Shown here piece after piece: positions 1 through 9,268 of a stretch of DNA of 64,000 nt. Numbering within the stretch: position 1 is the first letter of the stretch; each line of letters opens with the position of its first letter. Under the pieces are notes generated by a model. That model made no database searches and was not told the origin of the DNA. It was given only the letters and a program-made list of their open reading frames with translations. A program made the translations under genes and the position numbers. Source of the stretch: Syntrophaceae bacterium UBA2280 (GTDB lineage Bacteria > Desulfobacterota > Syntrophia > Syntrophales > Smithellaceae); contig DDWS01000019.1 in assembly GCA_002347685.1 (NCBI GenBank), forward strand, positions 11,951 through 75,950. The letters run 5' to 3'.

Positions 1-280
1 ATTTATGCAGCTGTGTGTTGGATGCCGATTGCAGGGCAAAGCTCTGCGGGAAGGCGTAGGCCATGATGCCAATAATCACGACAGACAATGTCGCGGAAAT
101 GACCGCGTAGCGTTTGCCGAAAAAATAGGCGCCCAGAAGCACCGGTAGGTAGAAAACATTTAAAAAAGCCCGCTGATTGATGATGAACAGGTAGATGAAA
201 CTTGCCAGCGCCACCAGCAGAAGAAGGATGACCAGTTCCTTATCGATATTGATCTTGCTCTTTATCAGGCGACTTTTCAT
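1..280 (-). CDS. N-terminal part of a membrane protein, cut by the window edge
   Basis: An open frame starts with ATG at 280 and runs off the left edge, giving about 93 residues. It begins with a short basic stretch, then a hydrophobic helix (about residues 15-34) and at least one more membrane segment (about 40-75, including the stretch FYLPVLLGAYFFGKRYAVIS). Such membrane N-termini often precede sensor or HD-GYP/GGDEF modules in this phylum, but the effector part lies outside the window, so no function is assigned. It is transcribed away from the efflux adaptor gene that starts near 549. Confidence 0.6.
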   Translation of the reverse strand, partial: MKSRLIKSKINIDKELVILLLLVALASFIYLFIINQRAFLNVFYLPVLLGAYFFGKRYAVISATLSVVIIGIMAYAFPQSFALQSASNTQLHK

Positions 281-386
281 AGAAAATCCTTTTCCAGAAG
301 CGACCGCATCGGTTCAGTAAACCTTATGATGGCTTATATGCGAGCCTGTGCCGGTGTGTCAATCGTTTGTTTTGAATCCTTCTGAA

Positions 387-436
387 TCCAACGGGCTTCA
401 AATCGGTCAAAAACAAAGGTTTTGAAGCCCGTTGGA
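387..436. repeat. Perfect 16-bp inverted repeat in a divergent intergenic region
   Basis: The arms at 387-402 and 421-436 are exact reverse complements (left arm TCCAACGGGCTTCAAA), separated by 18 nt. The repeat lies in the 268-bp gap between two divergent genes. It has no T-run on either side, so it does not look like a standard terminator. It may be a regulator site or a structured 5' UTR. Nothing else was seen in this gap. Confidence 0.6.
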
Positions 437-548
437 GGCGGTCCTGCCGGGTTTTTGACGCTTTGACGGTGTTCATCAGCATGTGTCCCTTGTGGTAAAT
501 TTGAATAAGTTCTGCTATGAATGGTTCAGATCATGACAACGACATTGC

Positions 549-1778
549 GTGAGTGTAAATATGCCGAAGGATGATATTCAGAAACTGACAATCGATAAGT
601 CGGTTAAAAAAAGCGTCACGGCGGGACGCAGGAAAAAACCCTTTGTGATTGGATCGCTCGTTTTGCTGATCATTTTGGCTGCGGTGCTGTATCGCGCGGG
701 CGTCATCGCGCCAGCCACCACAGTGGATGTGACAACCGTCTCTCTGGTCTATCCTGCCCAGTCTTTATCCGTATTGAATGCCAGCGGCTATGTCGTTGCC
801 CAGCGCAAAGCGGCGGTGGCCTCCAAAATGACGGGAAGACTGATCGCTTTGACGGTCGAAGAGGGCAATGTGGTCAAAAAAGGGCAAATTCTTGCCCGGA
901 TGGAAAACGCGGATGTGGCGGCCCTGAAGGATCAGGCCGAGGCTAATCTGGCCAACGCACGGGCCATGCTTGCGCAGGCCGTGGCGGAACGTGATTTTCT
1001 TCAGCTAGACTATGACCGTTACCAGCGACTGATCGGCGGCGGGTATATTTCGCAGTCGGATTTCGATATGATTGCTACCCGTTACCTGCGTTCCCGGGAA
1101 GCCGTAAAAGCGGCGCAGGCGGCGGTGGAAGCCGCCACGGCGGGGCTTTCAGGGGCCGAGGCCAACATGGACTACGCGCTGATCCGCGCCCCGTTTGACG
1201 GCGTGGTGCTGACTAAAAATGCGGACGTCGGGGATATTGTGACGCCGCTGGGTGCTTCGGCCACCTCCAAAGCCGCCGTCGTCACACTGGCCGACATGGA
1301 TTCCCTGCAGGTCGAGGTAGATGTCTCGGAAACAAGTATTATGCTGGTTCGCGCCGGACAGCCCTGCGACATTCAGTTTGACGCTCTTTCCGATCAGCGC
1401 TTTCGCGGCGTGGTTCACGCCATTGTTCCGACCGTGGATAGGGCCAAGGCAACCATTTTGGTCAAGGTCCGACTTCTGGATCGCGACGCACGGCTGCTGC
1501 CGGACATGAGTGCCAAGGTTTCTTTTCTCCTGCGCGAGCTCACAGAAGAAGAGCTCAAGCCCCGGGCCGCTGTCAGCCGGGCCGCACTGATTGCACAGGG
1601 AGAGGAAAGCATAGTCTATCGGGTGGAAAGCAACCGTGCACGCAAAACAGTGATTGAGCCCGGAAAAGAGCTAAACGACATGATCGAAGTTCGGGCCGGC
1701 GTGGAAACAGGAGACCGTGTCGTGCTCAACCCCGGAGGCATGAAAGACGGCGCCCGAATCAGGATCGCGGAAAGATAA
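549..1778 (+). CDS. HlyD/MacA-type periplasmic adaptor (RND/ABC efflux membrane fusion protein)
   Basis: The 409-residue protein has an N-terminal membrane anchor (about residues 30-50), a biotinyl-lipoyl-like half motif around 85-125 (SKMTGRLIALTVEEGNVVKKGQ), an alpha-helical hairpin rich in Ala/Gln/Glu (about 125-205), and a beta-barrel starting at DYALIRAPFDGVVL. This is the plan of membrane fusion proteins that link an inner-membrane pump to an outer-membrane channel. The first start is GTG at 549; ATG at 561 is an alternative, and neither has a clear Shine-Dalgarno. No pump permease or TolC-like gene is next to it here; the downstream neighbour is an AsmA-like gene. The substrate is unknown. 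Confidence 0.85.
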   Translation: MSVNMPKDDIQKLTIDKSVKKSVTAGRRKKPFVIGSLVLLIILAAVLYRAGVIAPATTVDVTTVSLVYPAQSLSVLNASGYVVAQRKAAVASKMTGRLIALTVEEGNVVKKGQILARMENADVAALKDQAEANLANARAMLAQAVAERDFLQLDYDRYQRLIGGGYISQSDFDMIATRYLRSREAVKAAQAAVEAATAGLSGAEANMDYALIRAPFDGVVLTKNADVGDIVTPLGASATSKAAVVTLADMDSLQVEVDVSETSIMLVRAGQPCDIQFDALSDQRFRGVVHAIVPTVDRAKATILVKVRLLDRDARLLPDMSAKVSFLLRELTEEELKPRAAVSRAALIAQGEESIVYRVESNRARKTVIEPGKELNDMIEVRAGVETGDRVVLNPGGMKDGARIRIAER

Positions 1779-1786
1779 GGGATTAT

Positions 1787-1839
1787 GTTTCAAGTTTCAC
1801 GTTTCAAGTTTCAAGTTTGAAGTTTCACGTTTCAAGTTT
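1787..1839 (+). repeat. Tandem heptanucleotide repeat (GTTTCAM)
   Basis: Seven back-to-back copies of a 7-bp unit, GTTTCAA or GTTTCAC with one GTTTGAA variant, run from 1787 to 1835 and are followed by GTTTA. They fill much of the gap between the adaptor and the AsmA-like gene. A related array in the opposite orientation lies at 11571-11605, upstream of the marR-hgcAB operon. Function unknown. Confidence 0.85.
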
Positions 1840-1885
1840 AAAAATCAGATGAAGGGCGCGGTTAGAATCGGCCCTGAAATACACG

Positions 1886-4800
1886 ATGAAAAAGCGAATC
1901 ATCATCATTCTTTTAGCGGTTGCGACCCTGCTTGCCGGGGCGCTGGCGGCCGGGTGGTTTTATGCGACCCATCAGCTTGCCCGCCTGGAAGCGTATCGAA
2001 ACGAGATCACCTCCGCCCTGCAGGACGCTTTGGGCCGCAACGTTGCCTATGAAAAAGCCCACGCCTCGCTGACGCTGCGCGCTGGCCTGTCGTTGCAGCT
2101 TGATGGACTCGTCATCCGCGAGAAAGATAACTCTTCAGACTGGGTCAGCGTTGAGTCGGCTTTTTTCCGTGTCGGTATCCTGCCTTTGATGATCGGCCGC
2201 GTCACCCTTCGAGAAGTGATTCTTGATCATCCCCGCGTGGCGATCAGCCGCGACCGCGAGGGCGTCTTCAATATCGGCGATCTGCTGGCGTCGGATGCAC
2301 AATCCAAAATAAGCCTGATGATACGAAAACTTGTTGTCGACCGGGGCGAAATCGTTTTCACCGACCGGGCGGCAGGGGGTGACGGGCGCGTCACATCGTT
2401 TTCGCAACTGTCGTGCCGGATTGAACCCCATCGTTGGGGTCGACCCTACCGAATCCGGCTTGACACCGTCATGGGTGAGGGCAAAAACGATGCACGGCTG
2501 TCGATTGCGGGATCTTTTACCCCCCCGTCCGCCGGGGATCCGTTTTCCGAAAGCGCATTCAACGTGACCGCGCGTTTGACGGGGACGGACGTTGATCATT
2601 GGAGCCCCTATCTCAAAATGATCACGCCTTTTTCGGAGTTGTCCGGACGCCTGGATATGGAGACAACCCTGTCCGGCAGGCCCGATCATTTCACTGCCAG
2701 GGGGGGCATTACCTGGATAAAACCGGTTCTGGGCTATCCGGGTGTGTTTGTCCGGCCGCTTCGCCCCGAGCGTCTGGAAATGCAGTACACCGCAAAGCGC
2801 GACGGCGGTAGCTTCCTTATGGATATTCCCCGTCTGACGGCGGATGGATTCAGCGTTGCGGCACGTGTGGACCTGCGAGAGCTGGCTTCGGATGATCCGT
2901 ACCTGGTAATTGACGCCTCATCATCGGCGCTGTCAAGAGGGGATGTCGCATCGTACGTTCCCTGGGCGCTCATCGGTGAAGATATAACCGGTTTTGTCGA
3001 TGAGCATGTTCCCGCGGGAACGTTCCGACTGCTTGAGTTGAAGCTGGCCGGATCCATCAGCCGGATCAACGACATGAGCAGTCCGGGCAACGAGGGTGTT
3101 TTGTATCTGCAGGTCCAGGCGGATCAAGGCGTTTTCACCGTCAATGACGACACGCCGTCTTTTCACGACATTCGCGGTACGCTGGAGTTAAAAGACCGGT
3201 CGTTCCACCTCAAGGGAATGTCGGCGCGTTTCGGCCAGTCGCCTTGCACGCTTGACGGTAGCATCTCCGATTTCGCCATGCCCGGTCCCTCGGTATATAC
3301 GGCCCACGGCCGCTTCGAGCCCGCCCGTTCTGAGGTGCATTGGCTTTTGGGAAAAGAAAGAATCTCCGGGATTGATTTCGACGGTAAGACGACAATCCAT
3401 CTGTCGGGCAAAGGGCCGGCGGATCGTTTTGAAATTGAGGCCGATTGGGATCTGACCGGCGCGGCCTTCGCGTATCCGGGCCTTGTGGAAAAACCCGCGT
3501 CCAGGTCCAGCCGCCTTACGGCCAGAATGGTTCTGGATGAGAAGTCTCTGAACGTTACCGACTTTGAATATGAATTGCTCCCGCTGACGATCAGCGGGAG
3601 CGTTTCGTTTGACTTCGACGGCAAAACGCCCGCCTTGCTCCGCGTTCGCGCCCGTTCGCTCGGACTTGCGGATCTTGCCACGATGATTCCCGGTATCCGT
3701 GGCGTTCATCCCGAGGGGATCCTCCATGCCGATTTCACCGGTAGGGGGAATCTTGCCGATCCCGGTTCGCTTCGCTGGAACGGCCATGCGTCTTTTTCCG
3801 GTGTTTCGCTAAAGCCCATCGAACAGGCCCGGGCCATCGAGGGGTTGACGGGGACCCTGACGTTCAAAGGCACACGCTTGGAAACGTCCAGGGTAAGCGG
3901 GCGTTTTGGTCAGGCTGACGTGTCGGGATCCTGCTTTGTGGGGCAGCTCCATCAACCGGAAATCACCTGCCGATTTGAATCGCCTCGTCTGTTCGCGGCG
4001 GATGCCGGATTGGAAGGTGAGGATGTTGTTTTTCAGAATGTCAAAGGGCAGATGGCTCTGGGTTTCGATCGACTGCGGTTAGACCGCGTTTCGCTGAAAA
4101 CGGGGGGATCCGTATTGAACCTCAAAGGTGAATTTGTCTTCAAGGAAAAGCCTGAAATCAATATCTTCGTGCGGTCACCCCGGATTGACTTTGAGGATAT
4201 CTCCCGCCTGGCCGGTCTGAAGCTGCCCGGGGGAAAAGACGATCCCGTAGACGGCATCCGGCTGACGGCTAAAGTGCGTGTAGGGAAGCTGGTTCTGGAG
4301 CGCATGGAAATGGCTGATCTGGTGTCTATGTTCACGTTTGAGGACAGCCGCCTGACCGTCGAAACGCTGGAAGCCGGCGTGATGGAAGGCAGGCTCAAAG
4401 CCAGTGGCGTGATCCATCTGCCGCCGGAAGGACCCGCGCGCTCTGAAACAGCTTTTTCACTCGAGGGCGCTTCACTCGAGCAAATTCAGCATTTTCTGGA
4501 CATTGGCGACCGGGTGATCACAGGCCGGCTCTCGCTTTCCGGTGACCTCGTGGCTGAAGGCGCGGATATCGAAGCGTTGAAAAAATCAGCCACAGGCAGT
4601 ATTGCGCTGAATGCGCAAAAGGGCGTCTTGAAAAAATTCTCCGTCCTGTCTAAAATTTTTTCCATTCTCAACGTATCGCAACTGCTGAAGTTTAAACTTC
4701 CTGATATGGTCAAAGACGGCATGCCCTATACGGCCATCACGGCCAATCTCAAATTGGATGAAGGCGTGCTGACCTCTCAGGATTCGTTGATCAACAGCAA

Positions 4801-5113
4801 TGCGATGCAGATATCGGCCGTGGGCAAGGTGGATTTCGTCAAAGAGGAGATCGACGCCATTGTGGGTGTGCATCCGCTGCAGACGATTGACCGCATCGCT
4901 GCGCGGATACCCGTTGCGGGCTGGCTCCTTACCGACGAGAAGGGCCGATTGATCACGGTGCATTTCAAAGTGGACCAAACCTGGGACAACCCCCGGGTAA
5001 GCGCCATTCCGGCGCAATCATTGGCCACGGGAACTCTGAACATCTTCCGGCGGATTTTCTCATTGCCGGAAAAGCTTGTCACGGACACAGGAGATGTTCT
5101 TCTGGGTCGCTGA
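1886..5113 (+). CDS. AsmA-like giant envelope protein
   Basis: This 1075-residue protein has one N-terminal signal anchor (about residues 4-22) and then a long, beta-rich chain with repeated short hydrophobic and amphipathic segments and no other membrane helix. The early stretch LREVILDHPRVAISRDREGVFNIGDLL is typical of the AsmA N-domain. The last 250 residues (SLSGDLVAEGADIEALKKSATGSI..., then a section on FSILNVSQLLKFKLPDM) match AsmA/DUF3971 C-terminal regions. AsmA/TamB/YhdP relatives form periplasmic grooves thought to carry phospholipids between membranes. It lies 107 bp after the efflux adaptor, separated by the heptamer array. The family is confident; the exact role is inferred. Confidence 0.82.
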   Translation: MKKRIIIILLAVATLLAGALAAGWFYATHQLARLEAYRNEITSALQDALGRNVAYEKAHASLTLRAGLSLQLDGLVIREKDNSSDWVSVESAFFRVGILPLMIGRVTLREVILDHPRVAISRDREGVFNIGDLLASDAQSKISLMIRKLVVDRGEIVFTDRAAGGDGRVTSFSQLSCRIEPHRWGRPYRIRLDTVMGEGKNDARLSIAGSFTPPSAGDPFSESAFNVTARLTGTDVDHWSPYLKMITPFSELSGRLDMETTLSGRPDHFTARGGITWIKPVLGYPGVFVRPLRPERLEMQYTAKRDGGSFLMDIPRLTADGFSVAARVDLRELASDDPYLVIDASSSALSRGDVASYVPWALIGEDITGFVDEHVPAGTFRLLELKLAGSISRINDMSSPGNEGVLYLQVQADQGVFTVNDDTPSFHDIRGTLELKDRSFHLKGMSARFGQSPCTLDGSISDFAMPGPSVYTAHGRFEPARSEVHWLLGKERISGIDFDGKTTIHLSGKGPADRFEIEADWDLTGAAFAYPGLVEKPASRSSRLTARMVLDEKSLNVTDFEYELLPLTISGSVSFDFDGKTPALLRVRARSLGLADLATMIPGIRGVHPEGILHADFTGRGNLADPGSLRWNGHASFSGVSLKPIEQARAIEGLTGTLTFKGTRLETSRVSGRFGQADVSGSCFVGQLHQPEITCRFESPRLFAADAGLEGEDVVFQNVKGQMALGFDRLRLDRVSLKTGGSVLNLKGEFVFKEKPEINIFVRSPRIDFEDISRLAGLKLPGGKDDPVDGIRLTAKVRVGKLVLERMEMADLVSMFTFEDSRLTVETLEAGVMEGRLKASGVIHLPPEGPARSETAFSLEGASLEQIQHFLDIGDRVITGRLSLSGDLVAEGADIEALKKSATGSIALNAQKGVLKKFSVLSKIFSILNVSQLLKFKLPDMVKDGMPYTAITANLKLDEGVLTSQDSLINSNAMQISAVGKVDFVKEEIDAIVGVHPLQTIDRIAARIPVAGWLLTDEKGRLITVHFKVDQTWDNPRVSAIPAQSLATGTLNIFRRIFSLPEKLVTDTGDVLLGR

Positions 5114-5145
5114 TACAACCGAAGATTTGGCCCCGAGTCTGTTTT

Positions 5146-6048
5146 TTAGTAGATCTCCACCTTATACTTGTTCTTGAGCCGTTCGAGTTCGCTGTAAATG
5201 AACGTTTCGCGGTTCTGATTGTCGATTCTCGTGACCACGTCGTCGCGGACGTCCTGGAGTTGCATCTGCCTTTCGGGAATCAGATCGTTTACCAAAACGA
5301 TATGAAACCCGAAAGGCGTTTTGAAGGGCTTGCTCAGTTCACCCTTTTTCATGCTGAAGACCGGTTGGGAGAATTCCGGCACCATCTGTTCGGCCTGGAA
5401 CAGTCCCAAATCGCCACCGGTGGCTTTCGTTTCCGTGTCGTCCGAGTATTTTGCGGCAATTTTCTTGAAATTGCCTCCCGCGGCAAGTTCTTTATAGGCT
5501 TTTTGTGCCCTGGCTTCGGCCGCTTTCTGCGCGGCGGGTGTCGCGTCCGGTTTGCATTCAACGAGAATGTGCTGCGCCCGGATGAAAACCGGCGTGAGGT
5601 ATTCGTTTTTGTGCGCTTCGAAAAAAATTTCAATATCCGTGTCTGTCGGCGGCGGGATGGATTCAATTGCCTTGTTCATATATGCCTGCAGCAGAATCGA
5701 GTTGGTCATGTCATCAATACGGATTGCGATTTCCGGATCCTTGTCCAGCTTCATTTCCCGGGCTTCCGCGCCGGTGATGAGGACCTGAAGCAGGCTTTCC
5801 ACGTACTGTTTCTTCTGACCGGGATCCTTGAGCCTTTCTTGAATTTCCGGCGGGTAGGCTTTGATGCGGATATCCAGTTCACTTTTTGTGATCACCTCAC
5901 TGCCCCAGCGGGCGACCACGTCCTTTTCCCCGGTGTCGGCCGCGTGTCCCGTGGCGGCGGGAACGGAAATGAAGGCGGTTGTCACAAGCAGTGCCACGAT
6001 GAACTCAAGTCTGAAAAAGCATTTCCGTATATTGCTATTCCCTTTCAT
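5146..6048 (-). CDS. SurA/PpiC-type periplasmic peptidyl-prolyl isomerase
   Basis: A 300-residue exported foldase. It has a signal peptide (hydrophobic core about residues 12-35, ending ATGHA), a SurA-N-like helical section (VVARWGSEVITKSELDIRIKAYP...) and one parvulin domain at about 150-255. That domain shows the hallmarks RAQHILVECKPDA, AKYSDDTETKATGGDLGLFQ and PFKTPFGFHIVLVND. It would catalyse cis-trans isomerisation at prolines and assist folding of exported proteins. A clear AAGGAGA Shine-Dalgarno sits upstream of the ATG at 6048. Shorter than E. coli SurA (428) because it has only one parvulin repeat. It is convergent with the AsmA-like gene, and the helicase gene upstream ends 56 bp before it. 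Confidence 0.9.
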   Translation of the reverse strand: MKGNSNIRKCFFRLEFIVALLVTTAFISVPAATGHAADTGEKDVVARWGSEVITKSELDIRIKAYPPEIQERLKDPGQKKQYVESLLQVLITGAEAREMKLDKDPEIAIRIDDMTNSILLQAYMNKAIESIPPPTDTDIEIFFEAHKNEYLTPVFIRAQHILVECKPDATPAAQKAAEARAQKAYKELAAGGNFKKIAAKYSDDTETKATGGDLGLFQAEQMVPEFSQPVFSMKKGELSKPFKTPFGFHIVLVNDLIPERQMQLQDVRDDVVTRIDNQNRETFIYSELERLKNKYKVEIY

Positions 6049-6104
6049 ACCTTGTCTCCTTCATTGTTTTTTTAATGTGTTTGATGCTGCCTCGGGTGGA
6101 TCAT

Positions 6105-7832
6105 CTAATATTTTTTTCCGGACTGCTTCTTTCGCTTATTGACGAAGAAGGCTTCGCGGGTTTTGGCGCCGCCGGCGTAACGTTTGTTCGGATAGTCTCC
6201 GCGCCCGCCCCGCTGAGCGTAGTCAATTCTGACGCGCCTTTTGGAAAACTTTTCACTGGCGAACCGGGCGATCAGGACTTCGGCCAACCCTGAGTCCACT
6301 TCAAAGTAGGAATTACACAGCTGTACATCCAGATTAGCAATGTTGAGTTTGGCGATATTGGCCGTCTCCATCAAATAGGCCTGGAGTTTTTTGGGGGTGA
6401 ATTTTTCCATCTTTCCGAGGTTGACCGACAGACGCGTCAGGCCGATCGATTTTACGCTGGTCCGTCCCGTCGCCGGTGCATTTTCTTTTTTTTGCGAAAC
6501 ATTGATATCGGCGGCATCGCGGTAGTAACTCAGGAAACGGTTGAATTCCGCCGAAACAAAACGTGCGATGATGTCTTCCTTGCTCAGCGATTCGAGTCGT
6601 GCAAGCGCGGCCGGCAGAAACCGGTCGATATCCGCGTGCTGAATTTCCGTGTTTTTGAGTTTTTCCACCAGATGCAGCAGTTGCTTTTCGCAGACTTCCA
6701 TGCCAGTGGGAATTTTCGCCTGTAGAAATTTTTTGCCGATCTGCTTTTCCATCTGGCCGATGCGGAACGTTTCCCGAATGCCGACGATGACGATCGAAAT
6801 GCCCGATTTGCCCGCGCGTCCCGTCCGTCCGCTGCGGTGGGTGTAATTTTCCACGTCGTCGGGCAGATTGTAGTTGATGATGTGCGTCAGATCGCTTACA
6901 TCGATGCCGCGCGCTGCCACATCGGTGGCGACCAGCAGCTGAATATTCCGGTTCCGAAACCGATTCATGACCGAATCCCGCTGGGCCTGCGAAAGGTCTC
7001 CGTGCAGCGCGTCGGCGTTGTAGCCGTCCTTCATGAGCGAGTCTGCCACCTCCTGGGTTTCCGTCCGCGTTCGGCAGAAAACGATCGCGTAAATGTCGGG
7101 ATTAAAGTCGGCAATGCGTTTGAGCGCAAGATAACGGTCTTTGGCGTGCACGACATAATACTGGTGAGAGACGTTTTCCGCGCCGGTGTTTCTGCTGCCG
7201 ACGGTGATTTCCGCGGGCTTCTTCATGTAGCTATGCGCGATGGCTTCTATTCCGCGCGGCATGGTGGCGGAAAACAGCAGTACCCTTTTGTCTGCGGGCG
7301 TGGAAGCTAAAACCGCGTTGAGTTCTTCCTTGAATCCCATGTTGAGCATTTCGTCGGCTTCATCGAGCACCAGCCAGCGGATACCGGACACATTCACTTT
7401 TTTCCGGTTGAGCATGTCGAGCATTCTGCCCGGTGTAGCCACCACGATCTGCGCGCCTGCGGCCACCTGACGCATCTGGATGAGGATGTTAGCGCCGCCA
7501 TAAATCGGCACGATGTTTAAGTTTTCGACATACTTGGCCATCTGGGTCAGATCATCGGTGATCTGAAGGCACAGCTCCCTGGTGGGGGCCAAAATGAGCG
7601 CCTGGGTCTGTTTGCTGGCCGTGTTGATCTGCTGGATGATCGGGATGCCGAAGGCAGCGGTCTTGCCGGTGCCTGTATGCGCCATGGCGACGAGGTCCCT
7701 GTTATGATCGAGCAAAAATGGAATCACTTCCTGCTGGATAGGCATCGGGGTTTCAAATCCCATCTCGACGAGTGCCTTTTGAATTTTCTTATCGATTCCC
7801 GATTCGCTAAAGGTGGTCATTTTGGTGCTCAT
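6105..7832 (-). CDS. deaD: DEAD-box ATP-dependent RNA helicase (DeaD/CsdA type)
   Basis: A 575-residue superfamily 2 helicase with all core motifs: Q-motif (GFETPMPIQQEVIPF), Walker A (AHTGTGKT, about 51-58), Ia (PTRELCLQ), II (DEAD at 157-160), SAT, and VI (HRSGRTGRAGKSG). The region about 470-550 (VNLGKMEKFTPKKLQAYLMETANI...) matches the DbpA/DeaD RNA-binding domain. The tail is short and basic, rich in Gly, Lys and Arg. Such enzymes unwind RNA in ribosome assembly and mRNA decay, often at low temperature. The 271 bp upstream are AT-rich next to the start and are the probable promoter region. The deaD symbol follows domain layout, not a search. Confidence 0.93.
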   Translation of the reverse strand: MSTKMTTFSESGIDKKIQKALVEMGFETPMPIQQEVIPFLLDHNRDLVAMAHTGTGKTAAFGIPIIQQINTASKQTQALILAPTRELCLQITDDLTQMAKYVENLNIVPIYGGANILIQMRQVAAGAQIVVATPGRMLDMLNRKKVNVSGIRWLVLDEADEMLNMGFKEELNAVLASTPADKRVLLFSATMPRGIEAIAHSYMKKPAEITVGSRNTGAENVSHQYYVVHAKDRYLALKRIADFNPDIYAIVFCRTRTETQEVADSLMKDGYNADALHGDLSQAQRDSVMNRFRNRNIQLLVATDVAARGIDVSDLTHIINYNLPDDVENYTHRSGRTGRAGKSGISIVIVGIRETFRIGQMEKQIGKKFLQAKIPTGMEVCEKQLLHLVEKLKNTEIQHADIDRFLPAALARLESLSKEDIIARFVSAEFNRFLSYYRDAADINVSQKKENAPATGRTSVKSIGLTRLSVNLGKMEKFTPKKLQAYLMETANIAKLNIANLDVQLCNSYFEVDSGLAEVLIARFASEKFSKRRVRIDYAQRGGRGDYPNKRYAGGAKTREAFFVNKRKKQSGKKY

Positions 7833-8103
7833 GGTGCAACCTTGCTTTCTTCGTTTTATGGCTTTGTGTTAAAAAATTATTTTTTTTGTTTTTGTGATTA
7901 TATCTTATCGCCGGATTCCACAAGCAGGATTTTTACAGGTCTTCTGGTGACAATCACATCATGGAACGCGTAAAGCAGCGTTTTGCGACGGTCCTTCACT
8001 TGTGCGCGGGAATAAATAGCAGGTTCGGAGCCGGGGGGGGCTGCGCGCAGACAGATGACTTCCGGGTGATGGCCGTCCGGAAGAGCCGCTGCCGTGTTTC
8101 GGA

Positions 8104-9147
8104 TTATTTCAGCCGCTTTTCTCTGCGGGCGCGAATTTTGCGCCAGGCGGGATGGCGTCTTGCGGCCATGCGGACGATAAGGCTGCCCATCTGCCCGTAA
8201 TTCACACCCGCCGCTTCGGCTGAACACGCCATGCTGGCGTCACTCGATATGTCTGCATTGGGGTTGACATCCAGCACATAAAACACACCATTGAGCAGAC
8301 GGATGTCCATGCGCGCATAGTCGCGGCAGCCGATGGCGCGGTAAGCGTTTTCGCAAACCAGATTGAGCGACTTTACTTCCTCCTCCGTCAGGGGTGCGGG
8401 CAGCAGGGTTTCAATTTTTTCGTAATGCCTGGAACCGGGAAGAAACTTGGAGTCGTAAGTGCACAAACGGTCCTTGACGTCTGTGAAAAACGAAAAGTCC
8501 ATTTCCGCGGGCGGCAGCACGGTCAAATTATCGTTGCCCCAGACCGAGACGTGAAATTCACGGCCGTCAATGAACTCTTCGACCAGCGCCGGTTGCTGAT
8601 AGGTTCTTAAGATATAGGCAATGCGGTTTCGTAATTCCGTTTTATTGAGCACCACCGCTTCCGGGGTAATTCCCGCGGAGCTGTGCTCATTCATCGGTTT
8701 GACAATGGCCGGGAAGCTTTTCCAGTCCGCGGGGTCAGGGGTGTGGAAGATGTGCCATGCGGGTGTGGGGATGAGCGCCTGATCGAGCAGGACTTTGACG
8801 CGAAATTTATCCTGGGACAGCGCCAGGGTTTCGGAATCCGCGCCGGTGAATGTGTAGCCAAGCATTTCGAGACGCTTGGCCGCCAACCATTCACTGTGAC
8901 CCAGTCCGGGAAGCGATTCACACCAGTTGAAAATAATACATTCGGCCGGGTCGAAGTCCTCGAGGCAACTGCCGAGATCGTCGTTGGCGACAGGGACAAG
9001 CACGGCGGGGTGTCCTGTGCAGGTCAAAGCGTCGCCGAGTTCGGAAGTCAACCTGCCCACTTCGTCTTTTTCTTCTTGCGTCCAGTCCGGATCGACGTTG
9101 TATAAAACCACCACCGGAATTTTCGCGGGCGCAATGTCCATCGGCAC
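8104..9147 (-). CDS. ATP-grasp ligase, D-alanine-D-alanine ligase-like
   Basis: About 347 residues with an ATP-grasp fold: an N-terminal Rossmann-like part (VVVLYNVDPDW...), the nucleotide-binding centre (FPAIVKPMNEHSSAGI and ALVEEFIDGREFHVSVWG) and the metal-binding end (DYARMDIRLLNGVFYVLDVNPNADIS). These resemble D-Ala-D-Ala ligase and related carboxylate-amine ligases, but a peptidoglycan role is not shown: no mur or ftsQAZ neighbours are present. The frame is open further upstream, but a GGAGGTGAGG Shine-Dalgarno stands 7 nt before GTG at 9147, with ATG at 9141 as the next choice. Substrate unknown. Confidence 0.8.
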   Translation of the reverse strand: MPMDIAPAKIPVVVLYNVDPDWTQEEKDEVGRLTSELGDALTCTGHPAVLVPVANDDLGSCLEDFDPAECIIFNWCESLPGLGHSEWLAAKRLEMLGYTFTGADSETLALSQDKFRVKVLLDQALIPTPAWHIFHTPDPADWKSFPAIVKPMNEHSSAGITPEAVVLNKTELRNRIAYILRTYQQPALVEEFIDGREFHVSVWGNDNLTVLPPAEMDFSFFTDVKDRLCTYDSKFLPGSRHYEKIETLLPAPLTEEEVKSLNLVCENAYRAIGCRDYARMDIRLLNGVFYVLDVNPNADISSDASMACSAEAAGVNYGQMGSLIVRMAARRHPAWRKIRARREKRLK

Positions 9148-9268
9148 TGCCTCACCTCCGCCACTTATCTTGCTTCGATACCCTCCCGCACGCCTTTTTT
9201 GCGTGTCATGGCTATTCAATATACATTTTTTTAAAAATATTCCAAGAAATCATTTTCGTTTATTGCAT

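Noticed and set aside
5260..6075. 271-codon plus-strand frame opposite the SurA-like gene
   Set aside because: Shadow of the parvulin gene.
7898..8227. 109-codon minus-strand frame overlapping the end of the ATP-grasp gene
   Set aside because: No family, no Shine-Dalgarno, and the ATP-grasp frame is complete. The 271-bp gap before the helicase gene is left as intergenic.
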